A stretch of 64,000 bases of DNA from Bactericera cockerelli (GCA_024516035.1 CM044958.1:49311573-49375572), one strand, 5' to 3'; counted from the first letter of the stretch, positions 1 to 11,605 are shown. The notes: a model not told the origin generated them from the sequence alone. Program-made: numbers and translations.

Positions 1-281
1 TTTAACTGTACTAATTTGAAAATAGAGGCGTCAAATCTGGACACGTAATAATAATGCAGTAATAATAAAGTAGGACGCTATTTCTCTTTATATTTTGTTG
101 AATAAAAATAAAATAAAAATCTGTGGAAAAATATACCGGGTGTTCTAAAAAATAGAAAAAAATCGACAGGAGTACAGGGATTTTAGCTTTTTTTTTCCTT
201 TTTGCATGAAATACGATTTTATTATTACAGTCTAATTTTCTTTATATTCGTTGATTGTCAATCGCATTTCTAAACAACCAG
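1..281. other. AT-rich intergenic, nothing recognised
   Basis: No gene, tRNA-like block or clear repeat structure is seen. The stretch is AT-rich with short A and T runs. Confidence 0.5.
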
Positions 282-378
282 AATTATGAAGTAGTGCGCT
301 GTGATTGGTTGAAGTTCCCACAAGAGGGTGCGTTAGGGGTAGTGTCCACTTTGATTAATCTATTCCTGTTTCATAATT
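282..378 (+). repeat. Short copy of repeat F (inverted ends, conserved CCAAT-type core)
   Basis: It begins AATTATGAA and ends TTCCTGTTTCATAATT, so its ends are inverted relatives. The core TGTGATTGGTTGAA followed by a few C/T bases and AGAGGG recurs at 16.8, 53.0 and, inverted, at 56.2 and 28.3 kb. It looks like a small non-autonomous TIR element; the superfamily is not recognised. Confidence 0.55.
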
Positions 379-520
379 TGGCCTTTTGTCAAAGGTTTCA
401 ATTGTACATAGTTGTTGTTGCAAGCTTAACTCTGTCCAACTTTAGTTGAAAAGTTGGATCATTCTAAAGCACATATTTCTATGTGCAATCAACCATCATG
501 AGAACTTCTGCTTTTTCTAT

Positions 521-770
521 ACAGGGTGTCCCATTAAAAACGAGACATTCAAATATCTCGAGAACTACTGACGATAAGAAAAATCTGTTCAAGATTAGTT
601 TCATGGCTCTAAAGGAGATATGTGATGGTGCCCTCTAAAAGTTTCTCGGTTGACCCCTTGAAGGTTATTATTTCAAAGTCACCTTCGGAATTCTAAATCG
701 CAGACCATATTTTTATGAAATTTTTGAAATCTACAAAAAAATTTAGGTTTAAACAAATTCACTTGGGAAA
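521..770 (+). repeat. Transposon terminus fragment (CAGGGTGTCCC type)
   Basis: ACAGGGTGTCCCATTAAAAA followed by a block containing ATCTCGAGAACT resembles the ends of mariner-like elements in insects. The mariner-like element at 12967-15406 starts with the related CAGGGTGG. No opposite end or coding remnant was found nearby. Confidence 0.4.
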
Positions 771-2029
771 CTGCAAGCTAGCCTTGCTTGTTAGGGTTGG
801 CTAGTTTGTGCTCTGTGTAAAGTCCTCTTGCGAGAAACTGGTCCTGTTTAACGTCCCCCAGTCAGACATGGTTTTTGTCGTGGCCTAGTATGGCTATAGT
901 ATAGCTAGGGGGAGGGGGAAATTTTAATTCTAGGAATCTAGTCGGAAAGATAAAACACTAATTGTTTCACGGAAAACCCTGCAAACAGGTCAGATTATCT
1001 ATTTTGACTACCTGTCTCTCATTTTACTTGAAATTTTTCTAAATAAAAATTCTAAAGTCAAAACAAAAATAGCCAATAATAATAAGCTTGCCTCTCTGCT
1101 TTTTCCAGCTTAATAATAAACTTGCTTCTTCTGAAGGTAAAATAATTTTTGAGTTCTTGATAATGTAAAAGAAGATAAACTAAACGAACTATGTTTCCAT
1201 CATTCTTGAAAACGAGGAGAGATGAGAAATGCCTTTTCTATGAGTTTTTTTTTCTGGGAAGAAAATGACGGGGTATCAGAAGAAAATTCTTGGATGAAAC
1301 TCTCCTCTACTTGTTTTATCTGCCCCCCCCCCCCTCCCGTTTTCTTTTGACAAATCTTCAATTCGAAAGTTAGAAAAAAAAGATGGTGCAAAAGTCGCAT
1401 AATTACCTTCCTCCCCACTCTGCCCTCTTTTTCAAAACACAAAATCTTAGGAAAGAAAACCCCGGAGATCAAGTGATAACGCTTCATGATAAGGGTTGGG
1501 TGGAAGAGAATGCCATAGACAAGAAAACATCCTCTCCGTTATTTCTACTTTTAGATTTTGCAAAAAAATCTATAACGGTAGACCTTATTTTTCCACTTTT
1601 TGGTCCCATTTTCCGTATTTCCTTAAATATGCTAGTCCATAATTTATTCTAACCCGAACCTATCCTTCTTCTTTTTTTTCTTCTTTTTTATTGAATTTAC
1701 GGATATCGCATCCATACAAGTTCGCGGGTATAATATAAATAAAAAAAATCCTTAACTAGATTTATATATAAATAACAAAAAAAATCCTTATATTAGGCAA
1801 TAATAAAAAAATCCTTAAAACTAAATCCTAAATAGTGAAAAGATCGCATTTACTCCATTGATCTAGGGTTGTATTGAAAATATTTGAGGCATGGCCCTAC
1901 ATATATTTTATGGCAGGAGCTTAGACACTGGCTCTGGGCGTCCATATACTCCTACTACTAATAGATTATGTAATCTATCTTCTATTTAAGTGGTGTAATC
2001 TATTTTCTATTTATATGTGTACACACCAG
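771..2029. other. Intergenic, no gene recognised
   Basis: AT-rich DNA with a C-run at about 1323-1335 and several short A runs. Open frames here are short, overlap on both strands and show no recognisable protein features. Confidence 0.5.
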
Positions 2030-2420
2030 ATATGTAATATCCGTGCGTATCAGAATTGCAAATACCTCCCCAGTACACGAGTCAGCAGTATTAGTTGGGT
2101 TGGTTTTGACTCGACAGAGATATACCCATAGCTTTCAAGATTTTAATTCTTACACTATATCACGGACAAGGAGCTATCTCAATCAGAATACATAATTGTA
2201 AATACCTTCCCGGTACCTGAGTCAGCAGTATGAGATGGATTGGTGCTGACTCGGCAGAGATATATACATACCGTTCAAGATTTTAATCCTGCCAATATCG
2301 CGAGATAGATATTATCCGTGCGCATCTCACGGACACGGCGCTATCTCAATCAGAATACATAATTGTAATTACCTCCCCAGTATACCTGAGTCAGCAGTAT
2401 TAGATGGGTCGTTCAGGAGA
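2030..2420 (+). repeat. Tandem repeat, about 165-bp unit, ~2.5-3 copies
   Basis: Each unit carries ATCAGAAT, AATTGTAA(A)TACCT(C/T)CCC, GAGTCAGCAGTAT and a CGGCAGAGATATA-like block. Adjacent units are separated by sequences containing CACGGACA and GCTATCTCAATC. Units are diverged by substitutions and small indels. Confidence 0.7.
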
Positions 2421-2574
2421 TATAGCCATAGATTAAAAAAGCCCACGGACTTTTTTAAATTAATCTCACGGCTTTTTTTCCCTTTGAAAAGATTTTATCT
2501 ATTTGTAGCTTTTAATAAATAAAAAAATCCCTTCATTTTTCCAATCAGTATCTTCCTCTTTCTCTCTTTATATT

Positions 2575-2598
2575 TCCTTCTCTTTTTCTCTTTCAATT

Positions 2599-2631
<33 letters not shown>

Positions 2632-2652
2632 GTCTCTCTATCTCCCCCTCCG
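2575..2652 (+). repeat. CT microsatellite
   Basis: Imperfect (CT)n / (TCTC)n tract. Confidence 0.85.
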
Positions 2653-3190
2653 CTGAATATCTTTTCCTCCTAATCAGGTATGAAAGGAGATGACTGTATC
2701 TATTCCTAGGAAGCCCCGTTCACGTTTCGTTGATAAAACCTGTTGACAGAATATCTTTTCATGGGATCGCCGCTGACTTTATAAAAACATTCTACACCGT
2801 CTTTGATCAATTCTATTTAAGGACGGTTTGAACTTCATCTTCTCCGGGGAAAATTCTGTTTGGAAAAACATGTTTTGGAACTGAGAACTGACTTTCAAAA
2901 AAATGGGATAGGTATAGCACTTTCTTCATTTCTTTTCGGTAAATGAAGAACTTAGGACTTTTATCCAGTTGAATTTTGACACTGATTATTTAATTAAAAA
3001 AATGTGAACAGTAAGTCATTGTTTATTAATTTGGTTAGTTCATCTAGTTCAATGTTAATAAAGGGTACAAAAGGGCCGGTCACAATTCGGGCCCCTGTGG
3101 AGTTCAGGTACCTGTATAGATTGTGAAGGCTGGATATGTGAACCTCACGTGTTAATTTACTTCGGAGATAATACAATTTTTTGTTATCAA
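2653..3190. other. Intergenic, no gene recognised
   Basis: No repeat or coding signature was recognised. Confidence 0.4.
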
Positions 3191-3269
3191 TTTTTTCCCA
3201 AACCAAGAATCGAACTTAGGATCTGCGAACCACGGGCAGTAGTCACAACCGTTACACCACGGATACTGA
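3191..3269 (-). mobile_element. tRNA-like SINE head fragment
   Basis: On the minus strand it has the tRNA-like A-box region GTGGTGTAACGGTTGTGACT and a B-box-like GTTCGATTC. It matches the heads of the SINEs at 16255-16560 and 22505-22765. Only the head remains, so it is a SINE fragment and not a tRNA gene. Confidence 0.65.
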
Positions 3270-3339
3270 AACACCTGTTATTATACATTGTACCTAGCTG
3301 CAGCTCTAAAGTAAGCTGGCATAAAAACAAATACAAATA

Positions 3340-3620
3340 CACGACAATGCACTGTGTATTGCACACAGTCTAATTTTTGCATAAAACCCCTTCAATATAA
3401 ATACTTGTTTCTACACCGAACAACTAAGACAATATTCTGTTTACTGTGTATTGCACATAATCTCATCTTTGCACAAAACCCCTTCAATATAAATACTTGT
3501 TTTTACGCCCAACAGCCAAGACAATCCGTTTACTGTGTATTGCACATAGTCTAAGCTTTGCATAAAACCCCTTCAATATAAATCTTGTTTCTATGCCCAA
3601 CAGCCAAGACAATCTATTTA
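3340..3620 (+). repeat. Tandem repeat, about 95-bp unit, 3 copies
   Basis: Units contain ACTGTGTATTGCACA, then AAAACCCCTTCAATATAAAT, then CTTGTTT and CCAAGACAAT. A single diverged relative of the unit lies at about 11215-11300, where it precedes the same downstream repeat, so the array probably grew inside a dispersed element. Confidence 0.75.
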
Positions 3621-3925
3621 CCTCATTAATATTCTTCACGTCTCTTCCCAATCCCTTAATTACTTTAATGTACTAACAAGAAACCTCTCGTTAACCACCT
3701 AATTTATCTCGAGTTGTGAAAATATTAAAAAAAAATCGCGCTTATAATTTTATTGAACTTCTCACTTTCACATTCACTCTTGTTATAGTGGGGACCCTGG
3801 ATTTTTCCTTCTTTAGGTACATTAACCTCACAAAAAATGCCAGCAAACCGAGATTTATCTCGGTCTTGCTACCCAAAAAGATTTTTTGAGACCTTGGTGT
3901 TTACATCAGGGTTATCATCACAACA
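3621..3925 (+). repeat. Dispersed repeat J, copy 1
   Basis: Shares blocks in the same order with 11300-11605: TTGAACTTCTCACTTT, CTTGTT(A/G)TAGT, ACATTAACCTCACAAAAA and AAAAAGATTTTTTGA. It has no conserved reading frame and is probably part of an unclassified transposable element. Confidence 0.65.
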
Positions 3926-4027
3926 TGTTTTCTATCATAACATTCTTCTCTGTTCTCACGTGATGAATGGTCAATTCGAGAAGCGACAGTTTGGTCCCTG
4001 CTCCCTGCTGCGATTAAGGTTAGGTTA

Positions 4028-4185
4028 TCATGGCTCATTGGTTACGGGGTTTGTGGGTTCGAATCCCGGTCGGAGCAGAATATTCTGATCGAGTTTTTCC
4101 GGAATGTCATGGATGTAAAGGAATCGTACCCTGAAGTTATGCGAAAGCGGTTCTGGGGCACAATTACCAATTTAAAAAAACTTTA
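4028..4185 (+). mobile_element. SINE family A (tRNA-derived), plus strand
   Basis: A tRNA-like head with B-box GGTTCGAATCCC is followed by a body containing GGAATGTCATGGATGTAAAG and CGAAAGCGGTTCTGGGGCAC. The same body lies in reverse at 8396-8582. Confidence 0.75.
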
Positions 4186-5000
4186 TGTCATTCTAAATTT
4201 ATTCTTGAATCTTTTTGAAAGTTCAGTGCGTGAGACCCGTACCTCGCTGAACGCTGTTTAACCAAGCAAGGCAATTATATTTCGAGAACCATGGGTCTTC
4301 AAAAAAAAAAAAAAAAATCAATCATTTCATTTTTTATTGTTCACAGGTAAGCACATATTTCTGAGTGTACCCACGTAAGTTCAGCAAGTCACCATCTGAT
4401 AGAGACAAAATCTACTAGCTTCAAAAGTAGGTATTAAAAAAAGTCTCAAGATGCAAAGACTCTAAAAATTGTAAGTTTGTGAAAAATCCTAAATAAATAA
4501 CTATAATAAAAAGCTAACTGGAAGATTAACATAGATTTTTTTGTTTAACAATTTATTTATTTTTTATTAAAGGAAAATTTAACAAAACGAGTACTAACTA
4601 ATAAATATTCATAGATGATTAAATGATTGTTGAGAGCATAATGCCCCGCCATCCCATGTATAATGCCTCTTCAATTTCACTCCTGACGGCGAATACACTC
4701 TGATTAGCACATTAGGTGCCTCACATCTCACATACCCCTACTGAGGGGATTAGACTGATAAATTAAGGGCCTAAACTAAACGTACATATGTCCTCAATTT
4801 GCTAGAATTGACGACATTTAAATCCAAAGAAGAACCTAGGTTATTCTTTGAAATCGACTGTTTACCGCCCGCCACACAGTCTCGGGTTTACCTCCGGGTA
4901 ATACCTCCCCGGTTAACCTGTGGGGTAAAACCTCCCCAGTTGGCTTAAGCCCGTGACAGTTCACCGGAGTCAGCTTTAACATCCTGTGAAAATAACACAA
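4186..5000. other. Intergenic, no gene recognised
   Basis: AT-rich. At 4870-4960 there is a short internally repetitive patch with ACCTCC(C)CGGTTAACCT-like units. No coding or RNA gene signal is seen. Confidence 0.4.
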
Positions 5001-5150
5001 ATATGATAACTTTGATAAAGTTTACCTTGACTAAACTTATTTTTAGATAGACGCAAATTTCAGGGTAGACCGGGAATCGAACCACGCACCCCCGACTCAC
5101 CCACGTGTATCAACTATCCTGTCGCTATGCTACACAGAGACCGCGCGTAG
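5001..5150 (-). mobile_element. Degenerate SINE, family B-like, minus strand
   Basis: The tail motif AACACAAATATGATAACTTT (plus strand) matches the 3' part of family B. A tRNA-like head with GGGAATCGAACC (reverse B-box) lies at 5068-5145. Confidence 0.55.
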
Positions 5151-5220
5151 TTTTCAGCAAGCTTTCGGCCTCCAATAAATTTATTGTGCTTTTTATTGTG
5201 TCCCCTCTGTACATTACATG

Positions 5221-5272
5221 TTCTCTCTCTCTCACAATCTCTCTCTCCCTCTCTCCCTCCCTGCTCCTCCTT
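5221..5272 (+). repeat. CT-rich microsatellite
   Basis: Imperfect (TC)n/(CCCT)n tract. Confidence 0.8.
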
Positions 5273-5483
5273 TTTTTTCACTGTCGTAATAAATTTCAGC
5301 ATTGTTGATCTATCCTGGCGAATTTATGTATGTGCTCTTCGGAAATGAAAAACACGCCCACCGTAGGTTAACAAGGGTAGAAGATAAAGATCGGAGGGAC
5401 GAGAAGTTCCCTGAGTAAACTAGTCTGTATTTGTTGGTTGAACAATGGGGACTGATATTGGTTTATGTCGTCTCCACTGTTGA

Positions 5484-5606
5484 ATCTGTAAGCTGTGTAC
5501 TAGCTGTATAAGCTGTGTTCTATAGCTGTATAAGCTGTGTTCTAGCTGTATAAGCTGAGTTCTGTATAAGCTGTATTAGCTGTGTTCTAGCTGTATCAGC
5601 TGCGTT
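5484..5606 (+). repeat. AGCTGTRTTCT minisatellite
   Basis: Short units built from AGCTGTATAAGCTGTGTTCT (about 20 bp) are repeated about six times with small deletions. Confidence 0.8.
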
Positions 5607-6039
5607 GACGATTTAATGTTTAAAGAGAGAGCACTCCATGTCGCTAACCATTGGAGGAAAAAAAACAGAAAAAGTTTAAAAAAGGGAAGAAAAAAAGATC
5701 GCTTGCCGTTTAAATGCAGGTGCGGCCGGTGCTAAGTAGCTGCGAAACTGCAGCACCCCAGACGAAAAGGGAAAAAGGGAGATATTTTCAAGTTCTTACT
5801 CCTTAGACTCTAAAGTTTAGAGTACTAAAAGAGTGGCTATCTATATCCCATTTTAAGTGGCAGCACCCCAAAAAATCTCCCACCTGCCACTCCTAGTTGA
5901 ATGGATCGAATGTAAGCGTATAATAATAATACAAGTATCATGATCTCCCTGGAAAATGTTGTCTTCAAGAATGCAGAAGTTTACAAATATATTCAAAAGA
6001 TGAACTTTGATTTAAAGAAAAAGAAAATAAAAGATTTGA

Positions 6040-6098
6040 TACAGAAGAAAAGAGAGAGAGAATTAGAGATAGATAGAGAGAAAGAGAGTAAGTAAGAA

Positions 6099-6157
<59 letters not shown>

Positions 6158-6160
6158 GTG
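6040..6160 (+). repeat. GA microsatellite
   Basis: Two long (GA)n runs separated by AGTAAGTAAG and GACAGAG interruptions. Confidence 0.85.
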
Positions 6161-6360
6161 AGAGTAAATGAGATAAAATTCCCTTTTTTTTTGAGTTTTC
6201 TTGGGAAAGGATTTACAGAAAACTCAGTCAAGCATGAATGGTTTAACACGTTAGCTCCCTTTACAGAGTGTAAGATAGAGGCTAAGGTGTGTGAGTGTGT
6301 GAGAAAGAAAGAGAGAGAGAATAAAGAGATTTTTATGACCCAAAAGCCGCTTACATTGTC

Positions 6361-7500
6361 TCATTCTCCCTTACACTCCTCCTCTTCCTTCTTCTCCTCC
6401 TCCCTCTTCTCCTCCTCCTCCTCTCTCTCCTCCTCCTCCTCCTCCTCCTCTTCCTTCTCCTCCTCCTGTTCCATCTTCTTCTCCTTCTCCTCTATCTTCT
6501 CTTCCCCCCCTCCTCCTCCCTTCTCCTCCCTCCTCCTCCTCCTCTCTTCCTTCCTCTCCTCCTCCTCTTCCTCTTCCTCTTCCTTCTCCTCCTCCTGTTC
6601 CATCTTCTTCTCCTTCTCCTCTATCTTCTCTTCCTCCTCCTCTTCCTCTACCTTCTCCTCCTCCTGTTCCATCTTCTTCTCCTTCTCCTCTAACTTCTCT
6701 TCCTCCTCCTCCTCCTCTTCCTCTTCCTTCTCCTCCTCCTGTTCCATCTTTCCTTCTCTCCTTCTCCCTCCCATCTCTCTTCCCCCCTCCTTCCTCTCTC
6801 CTCCCTCCTCCTCCTCTTCCTTCTCCTCCTCCTGTTCCATCTTCTTCTCCTTCTCCTCTATCTTCTCTTCTTCCTCCTCCTCCTCTTCCTCTTCCTTCTC
6901 CTCCTCCTGTTCCATCTTCTTCTCCTTCTCCTCTATCTTCTCTTCCCCCTCCTCCTCCCTTCCACTTCCTTCTCCTCCTCCTGTTCCATCTTCTTCTCCT
7001 TCTCCTCTCTCTCCTCCTCCTCTTCCTTCTCCTCCTCCTGTTCCATCTTCTTCTCCTTCTCTCTATCTTCTCTTCCTCCTCCTCCTCCTCTTCCTCTTCC
7101 TTCTCCTCCTCCTGTTCCTCTTCTTCTCCTTCTCCTCTATCTTCTCTTCCTCCTCCTCCTCCTCCTCCTTCCTCTTCCTTCTCCTCCTCCTGTTCCATCT
7201 TCTTCTCCTTCTCCTCTATCTTCTCTTCCTCCTCCTCCTCCTCCTCCCTCCCTTCCTTCTCCTCCCTCTTCCTCTCCTCCTCCTTCCTCTTTCTCCTCCT
7301 CCATCTTCTCTCCTCTCTCCTCCTCCTCCTCCTCCTCCTCCTCCTCCTCCTCCTCTCCTCCCTTTCCTTCTCCTCCTCCTGTCCCATTTTCTTCTCCTTC
7401 TCCTCCATCTTCTCTTCCCCCTCCTCCTCCCCTTCCTCGTCAACCTCCTCCTTCCCCGCCCCTCCTCTTCCTCCCTTTTCACCTCCTCTTCCTCTTTCAC
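6361..7500 (+). repeat. 1.1-kb polypyrimidine minisatellite
   Basis: Almost pure C/T on the plus strand. A motif CTCCTCCTGTTCCATCTTC recurs about eleven times, separated by variable (TCC)n, giving a loose higher-order repeat of about 65-110 bp. Stop codons are absent on both strands simply because of composition, which creates long Ser/Leu-rich and Glu/Arg-rich frames that I do not regard as genes. Such mirror-like homopurine-homopyrimidine DNA can adopt triplex (H-DNA) structures. Confidence 0.9.
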
Positions 7501-7955
7501 CACCCCCTACTTCTCAAACACTGTTAGGTCCATTACATAAAGTATATTAAACACAGTAATTATTCAGCAAATCATTCGTGTTATGCTTTGAACATTATGG
7601 GCTATGGACCTACTAAATTATTTCTTACCATAAATTATTCCATGCAGGGGCACTATAATTATTGAACCCCACTACAGCATATCTTACTATAATTATTCAA
7701 TGTACTTCGGATTATTGCAATTACAGCAATAGAATTTAAGCAGAGTAGTTCATTTGCATAAAAAATCAGGTCAAGAATGTTTTTTGCCACCTTTAGTGGC
7801 GTAGGAAAGAAAGTATATTCCCTTGTGATTTGAGAACTGAGAAAGAAGTATCTTAGGTTCTTTTCAGACATTTTAAATCTTATTTGAACACTTTTAATTG
7901 CGTTTTTTTTTCTCGATTATACAGTGGAATTTCGAATATACACTCATAAAAAATT
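7501..7955. other. Intergenic, no gene recognised
   Basis: AT-rich, with no recognisable repeat. Confidence 0.4.
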
Positions 7956-8110
7956 ATAAAGTTATCATAGCAAGTTTGTACTTACTAAATACAAACTACT
8001 CAAACTCGCTTCACTAAATCTTTTCTGATCTTGGGACTTGAACCACCAACCTCCAGTTTACAAGTACGCCCTCTTATCGATCAATTTCGGTCCACTGAGG
8101 TCGGTACTCT
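7956..8110 (-). mobile_element. SINE family B (tRNA-derived), minus strand
   Basis: On the minus strand the order is a head with TTGATCGATAAG, GGAGGTTGGTGGTTCAAGTC (B-box region), then GAGTTTGAGTAG in the body. Family B copies also occur near 35.1, 47.2, 48.6, 51.5, 58.1 and 61.6 kb. Confidence 0.75.
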
Positions 8111-8221
8111 TAATTTAGTAAATGTACTTATTTACTGAACGTCAAGGGGTTTTTTTAGATCTGTACTAACATTTTAGACATACTTATTTTCCTCTGGACT
8201 ACCGTAGTATTATTGAATTAT

Positions 8222-8350
8222 TTGATGAAAAATTTAAATGCAAAATTGAGAACAATATAAACAAGAAAAGAAGATAAACAACATAGATAAAATATTTACG
8301 CATGTCCTAAATAAAGGGCTGGGTTATTGCCTACGGCAATTTCTTTCACC
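8222..8350. repeat. Dispersed repeat K, copy 1
   Basis: AAAGGG(C/G)(T/G)GGGTTATTGCCTA(C/T)GGCAATT, preceded by an A-rich stretch, also occurs at 48990-49152. In both copies the orientation and A-rich neighbour are the same, as expected for a LINE 3' region, but no coding sequence is attached. Confidence 0.5.
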
Positions 8351-8395
8351 CAACCCTTAGAGAAGCGATTCACTGCCTTTCTAGTTTTTTTTTTA

Positions 8396-8582
8396 AACAG
8401 GTGATTGACGTGATTGTGCCCCGGAACCGCTTTCGCATTACTTCAGGGCACTTTACCTTCACATCCATGCCATTCCGGACATGGAAAACTCGGTTAGAAT
8501 TTTCCGCTCCGGCTGGGATTCGAACCCGCAACCTCCGGGTCAGCAACCAATGCTCTCAACCACCGAGCCACGGAGGTCGGCA
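8396..8582 (-). mobile_element. SINE family A, near full length, minus strand
   Basis: The minus strand reads GACCTCCGTGGCTCGGTGGT (A-box region), GGGTTCGAATCCCAGCCGGA (B-box region), then a body with GGCATGGATGTGAAGG and GCGAAAGCGGTTCCGGGGCA, ending at GTGATTGTGCCCC.. on the plus strand. It is the best copy of the family here. Confidence 0.85.
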
Positions 8583-9040
8583 GTGAAACGACAGACGCAG
8601 GATCTGCAGATGGACCCCTATAATGTTCACATGATAAACACCTAAGTCTTCCAGATCTGCGACTTTCTCTAAACTTTCGGTTTCCAGAGTGGATATCTCG
8701 ATAACGTAATGTCCTTGGAGATTTTGTCGAAAGTTTGCGCGTGAAGAAAGCTCTCTGCTCTCAGATACACAAAGTTTTAGACTCATGGGACTCGGCCTTT
8801 CACACTTTTTGAGGTAAAATATTCAGTAAAATGTGGTGAAACTTTGGACTACCCAAAGTGAAGAAGAGGTGAAGGGGGAGAGAATAAGAGTCAGAGAAAA
8901 AGAGAACAACATAGTTATAGAGTTAGAGAATAAGGGTGGAATTATTAGACGTTTTTGGAATACCTCTGTGGAGCTAAGTCTAGATTTTGTGTAGTGTGTA
9001 GTTCTATCCTATAATATCCTAATATCTTATTTTTGCCTAT
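8583..9040. other. Intergenic, no gene recognised
   Basis: No repeat or gene signature; purine-rich between about 8860 and 8940. Confidence 0.4.
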
Positions 9041-9216
9041 AATTCCGCCACTGGTCACTCCCCACATTAAAGCAGCTGCTCATTGTTCCTCACGAGTTAT
9101 GAGTGGACCCTGAACACCCAAGAATAGCTCAGAAAAAATCCTACCCCGCTGGGGATCGAACTCAGGTCACCGTGCGTGCAATGCCTAGCGCGCTAACTCA
9201 CTCGGCTACAGTGACT
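9041..9216 (-). mobile_element. SINE family E (tRNA-derived), minus strand
   Basis: The reverse B-box GGGGATCGAACTCAGGTCAC is followed by CGCGCTAACTCACTCGGCTA (A-box side). The body contains GCCACTGGTC and GTGGACCCTGAACACCCAAG. A second copy in the same orientation lies at 53862-54015. Confidence 0.75.
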
Positions 9217-9344
9217 ACTCGAAGACTTTATATGATTTTTTTCCTTTTTCCAATCAAGAACATGCCTTTGGCATCCTCTGTCACCTAACCCCCGACATGG
9301 AAGTCAACGTGTTACAGAGGAACAAGAGTTCATCCACTTCTTCT

Positions 9345-9900
9345 TGATAGAGGGAGAAAATTGCAACCATAAATCTTAGACGCGAATGGGAGAAAATAAA
9401 AATCAGAAGAAGGGGAAAAATACGGAGTGGGAGAAACAAACAAACGGTGGGAAAAAACCTGAGGGAGAAGGGAGAAAAGGAGCACAATGAAAGAAGTTTG
9501 GAAAAAAATAAAATAAGAAACAGAAGGGGGAAAAAACATAGTGTGGGAGAAAAAACGAACAGAGGGAGAAAAAACTGTGTGAGAAGGGAAAAAACGTTGG
9601 GAGAAAATATAAGAAAAAGAAGAGGGTAAAAATACTGAGCGGGATAAACAACTCTGGGAAAAGGGAGTAAAAGAGCACAATGGGAAAAGTTTCAGAGGAA
9701 ATAAGAAACAGAAGAGAGGGGAAAAACACTGAGTGGGAGAAAAACCTGTGGGAGAAGGTTGATAAAGAGCACAATGGGAAAAGTTTCGGAGGAAATAAGG
9801 AAATAAGAAACAGAAGAGTGGGAAAAAAACACTGAGTGGGAGAAAAAACTTTGGGAGAAGGGAGGAAAAGAGCACAATGGGAAAAGTTTCGGGGATTGTG
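9345..9900 (+). repeat. Purine-rich minisatellite, unit about 100-130 bp
   Basis: Units contain GAGTGGGAGAAAAAAC, GGGAGAAGGG, AAAAGAGCACAATGGGAAAA and GTTTCGGAGGAAATAAGAAA, repeated four to five times with indels. Open frames on both strands are composition artefacts. Confidence 0.85.
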
Positions 9901-9999
9901 AGGAGACTAAAGTTGAGATTCTTAGGTAAAGGTAATAAGAGCAAAGTTGGGGGTACTTTATGAAAGAGAAATTTGCGTCCCACAAGGGAAAGAAATTCT

Positions 10000-10655
10000 G
10001 GCATGCTGAGAGAGAGAGAGAGAGAGAGAGTATCATTGTGAACCTAACTTTTATGATTTTTCCTTTAAATCTAGTTTTTGTTGATTTTAAACCGAATGAA
10101 AGGATCATTAAATTTATAATTCGATAGTTGAATCTGTGTGAGGTTTACAGTTCACAGAACTACTAGAAATTGTCATATAAAGCATGGATACATTGAGACC
10201 TTTTATTCAATACACCACTCGATGAGTTTTAATCTGTTTTAACTTGGGTACTGGACGATTTTGCTTTTGTTTGTCTGTCTGTCTGTTATGTTATTGGTAC
10301 CTACATTCCATTTGAGCAAATATAAGTATTTCCTGCTTTCGCTTGGGAATTACTCGTAAGAATATTACTCTTATAATTATTAGTCGTAGGTATTTCATGC
10401 AATTTTGTACATCATTTGTTAAAGATGACTTTTCGCATTGTTCTTTTTCTTATTTTCTCTCGAAAACATTTAAATTCGTTTAAGAAAGTGAGAAAATCCA
10501 AGTAGACGGAGATAGGAAGAGGAGGAGGAGGAAGTGAAAGCACTTGTGAAATAGCTTTTTCATTTGATACTTTTCCCTCTTAGAACTAAATAAATTACGG
10601 CAAAGTATTATGAGCCCTTTCAATGCTGGACGTTAAAAATCCCTTAACTTAATAC
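10000..10655. other. Intergenic, no gene recognised
   Basis: Contains a (GA)n tract at 10009-10030 and AT-rich DNA. No gene was recognised. Confidence 0.4.
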
Positions 10656-11118
10656 AGGGTGTCCCACCAAAGTCGGACACCTCAAAGTACTCGGCTCCTG
10701 ATAGAGGTAGGTATTTTGAGAAAAAAAATCCCTTCATAAAATATGTCTTAATTTTTAGCTTCTGATATTTTTTTCCAGTGTGGCTTAAAATTCAGAAAAA
10801 ATGTGCCAACTTTCGATTTCTAAGTGTGTCAACCTGCATTTTATTTGATAATTTTACTTCCAAATTGTTCCTGAGTACTTTTATCACTAAATTTTACATA
10901 CAGGTTGGTTTTTTTTATCAACTTTTTTTTATAAATCTCAAATATATTGATTTCGATTAATTTTTACGATTAATTTTAAAAAATATGCTGAATGTTTGTA
11001 CGATGAAAACACGTACTTTCTATTGGAAACAAAAAAAAAATATACATGGTGTTTCATGTGTGAATTATTGACATAACTTTTATCAATTTAAGTTTTCTGA
11101 AATGTATCACCCTGTATG
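10656..11118. repeat. Possible degenerate mariner-like element
   Basis: It starts TACAGGGTGTCCCACCAAAG at 10656 and a reverse-type end CACCCTGTATG occurs at about 11108-11118. No transposase remnant was identified, and the two ends could belong to separate fragments. Confidence 0.35.
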
Positions 11119-11214
11119 TAAAATTTCATTGGTAAAAATTACTAGGACAATTTTTCCAAAAAAATATTGCATACCTGTATACATCTCCTATTCCTATAAG
11201 CTATGAGTACGTTA

Positions 11215-11605
11215 CGTAATGCACATAGCCTAGTCCTTGTATAAAACCCCTTCAATTTTGATACATGTTTCATTTTCAACGTCTAACTGCCAAAATACAC
11301 CCGTTAGTCTGGTTACCCTAATGCTTCACAACTCCTCCCAATCCATTACCCTATCAAAATCAATAAGAAACCCCTTCATTTTATATCGAGTCATGAAAAA
11401 TGAAGCAACACGTCGGAATGTTGCCGTTCATATTTGCGTTGAACTTCTCACTTTTACATTTATTCTTGTTGTAGTCCGGCACCTGGATTTCTTCCATTTG
11501 AAGTAACATTAACCTCACAAAAATAGCCAGCATGCCGAGTTTTACCTCGGTATAGCTACTCAAAAAAGATTTTTTGAAATCCTCGGTGTTTACACCAGGG
11601 TTAAA
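11215..11605 (+). repeat. Dispersed repeat J, copy 2
   Basis: Colinear with 3340-3925: GCACATAG, AAAACCCCTTCAAT, CTTCTCACTTTTACATT, ACATTAACCTCACAAAAA and AAAAAGATTTTTTGAAA. It carries one copy of the 95-bp unit that is tandem at 3340-3620. Confidence 0.65.

Noticed and set aside
6158..7540. Long open frames on both strands (460 and 345 codons)
   Set aside because: They arise from C/T-only composition of a minisatellite; encoded Ser/Leu or Glu/Arg repeats have no domain, and both strands are open at once.
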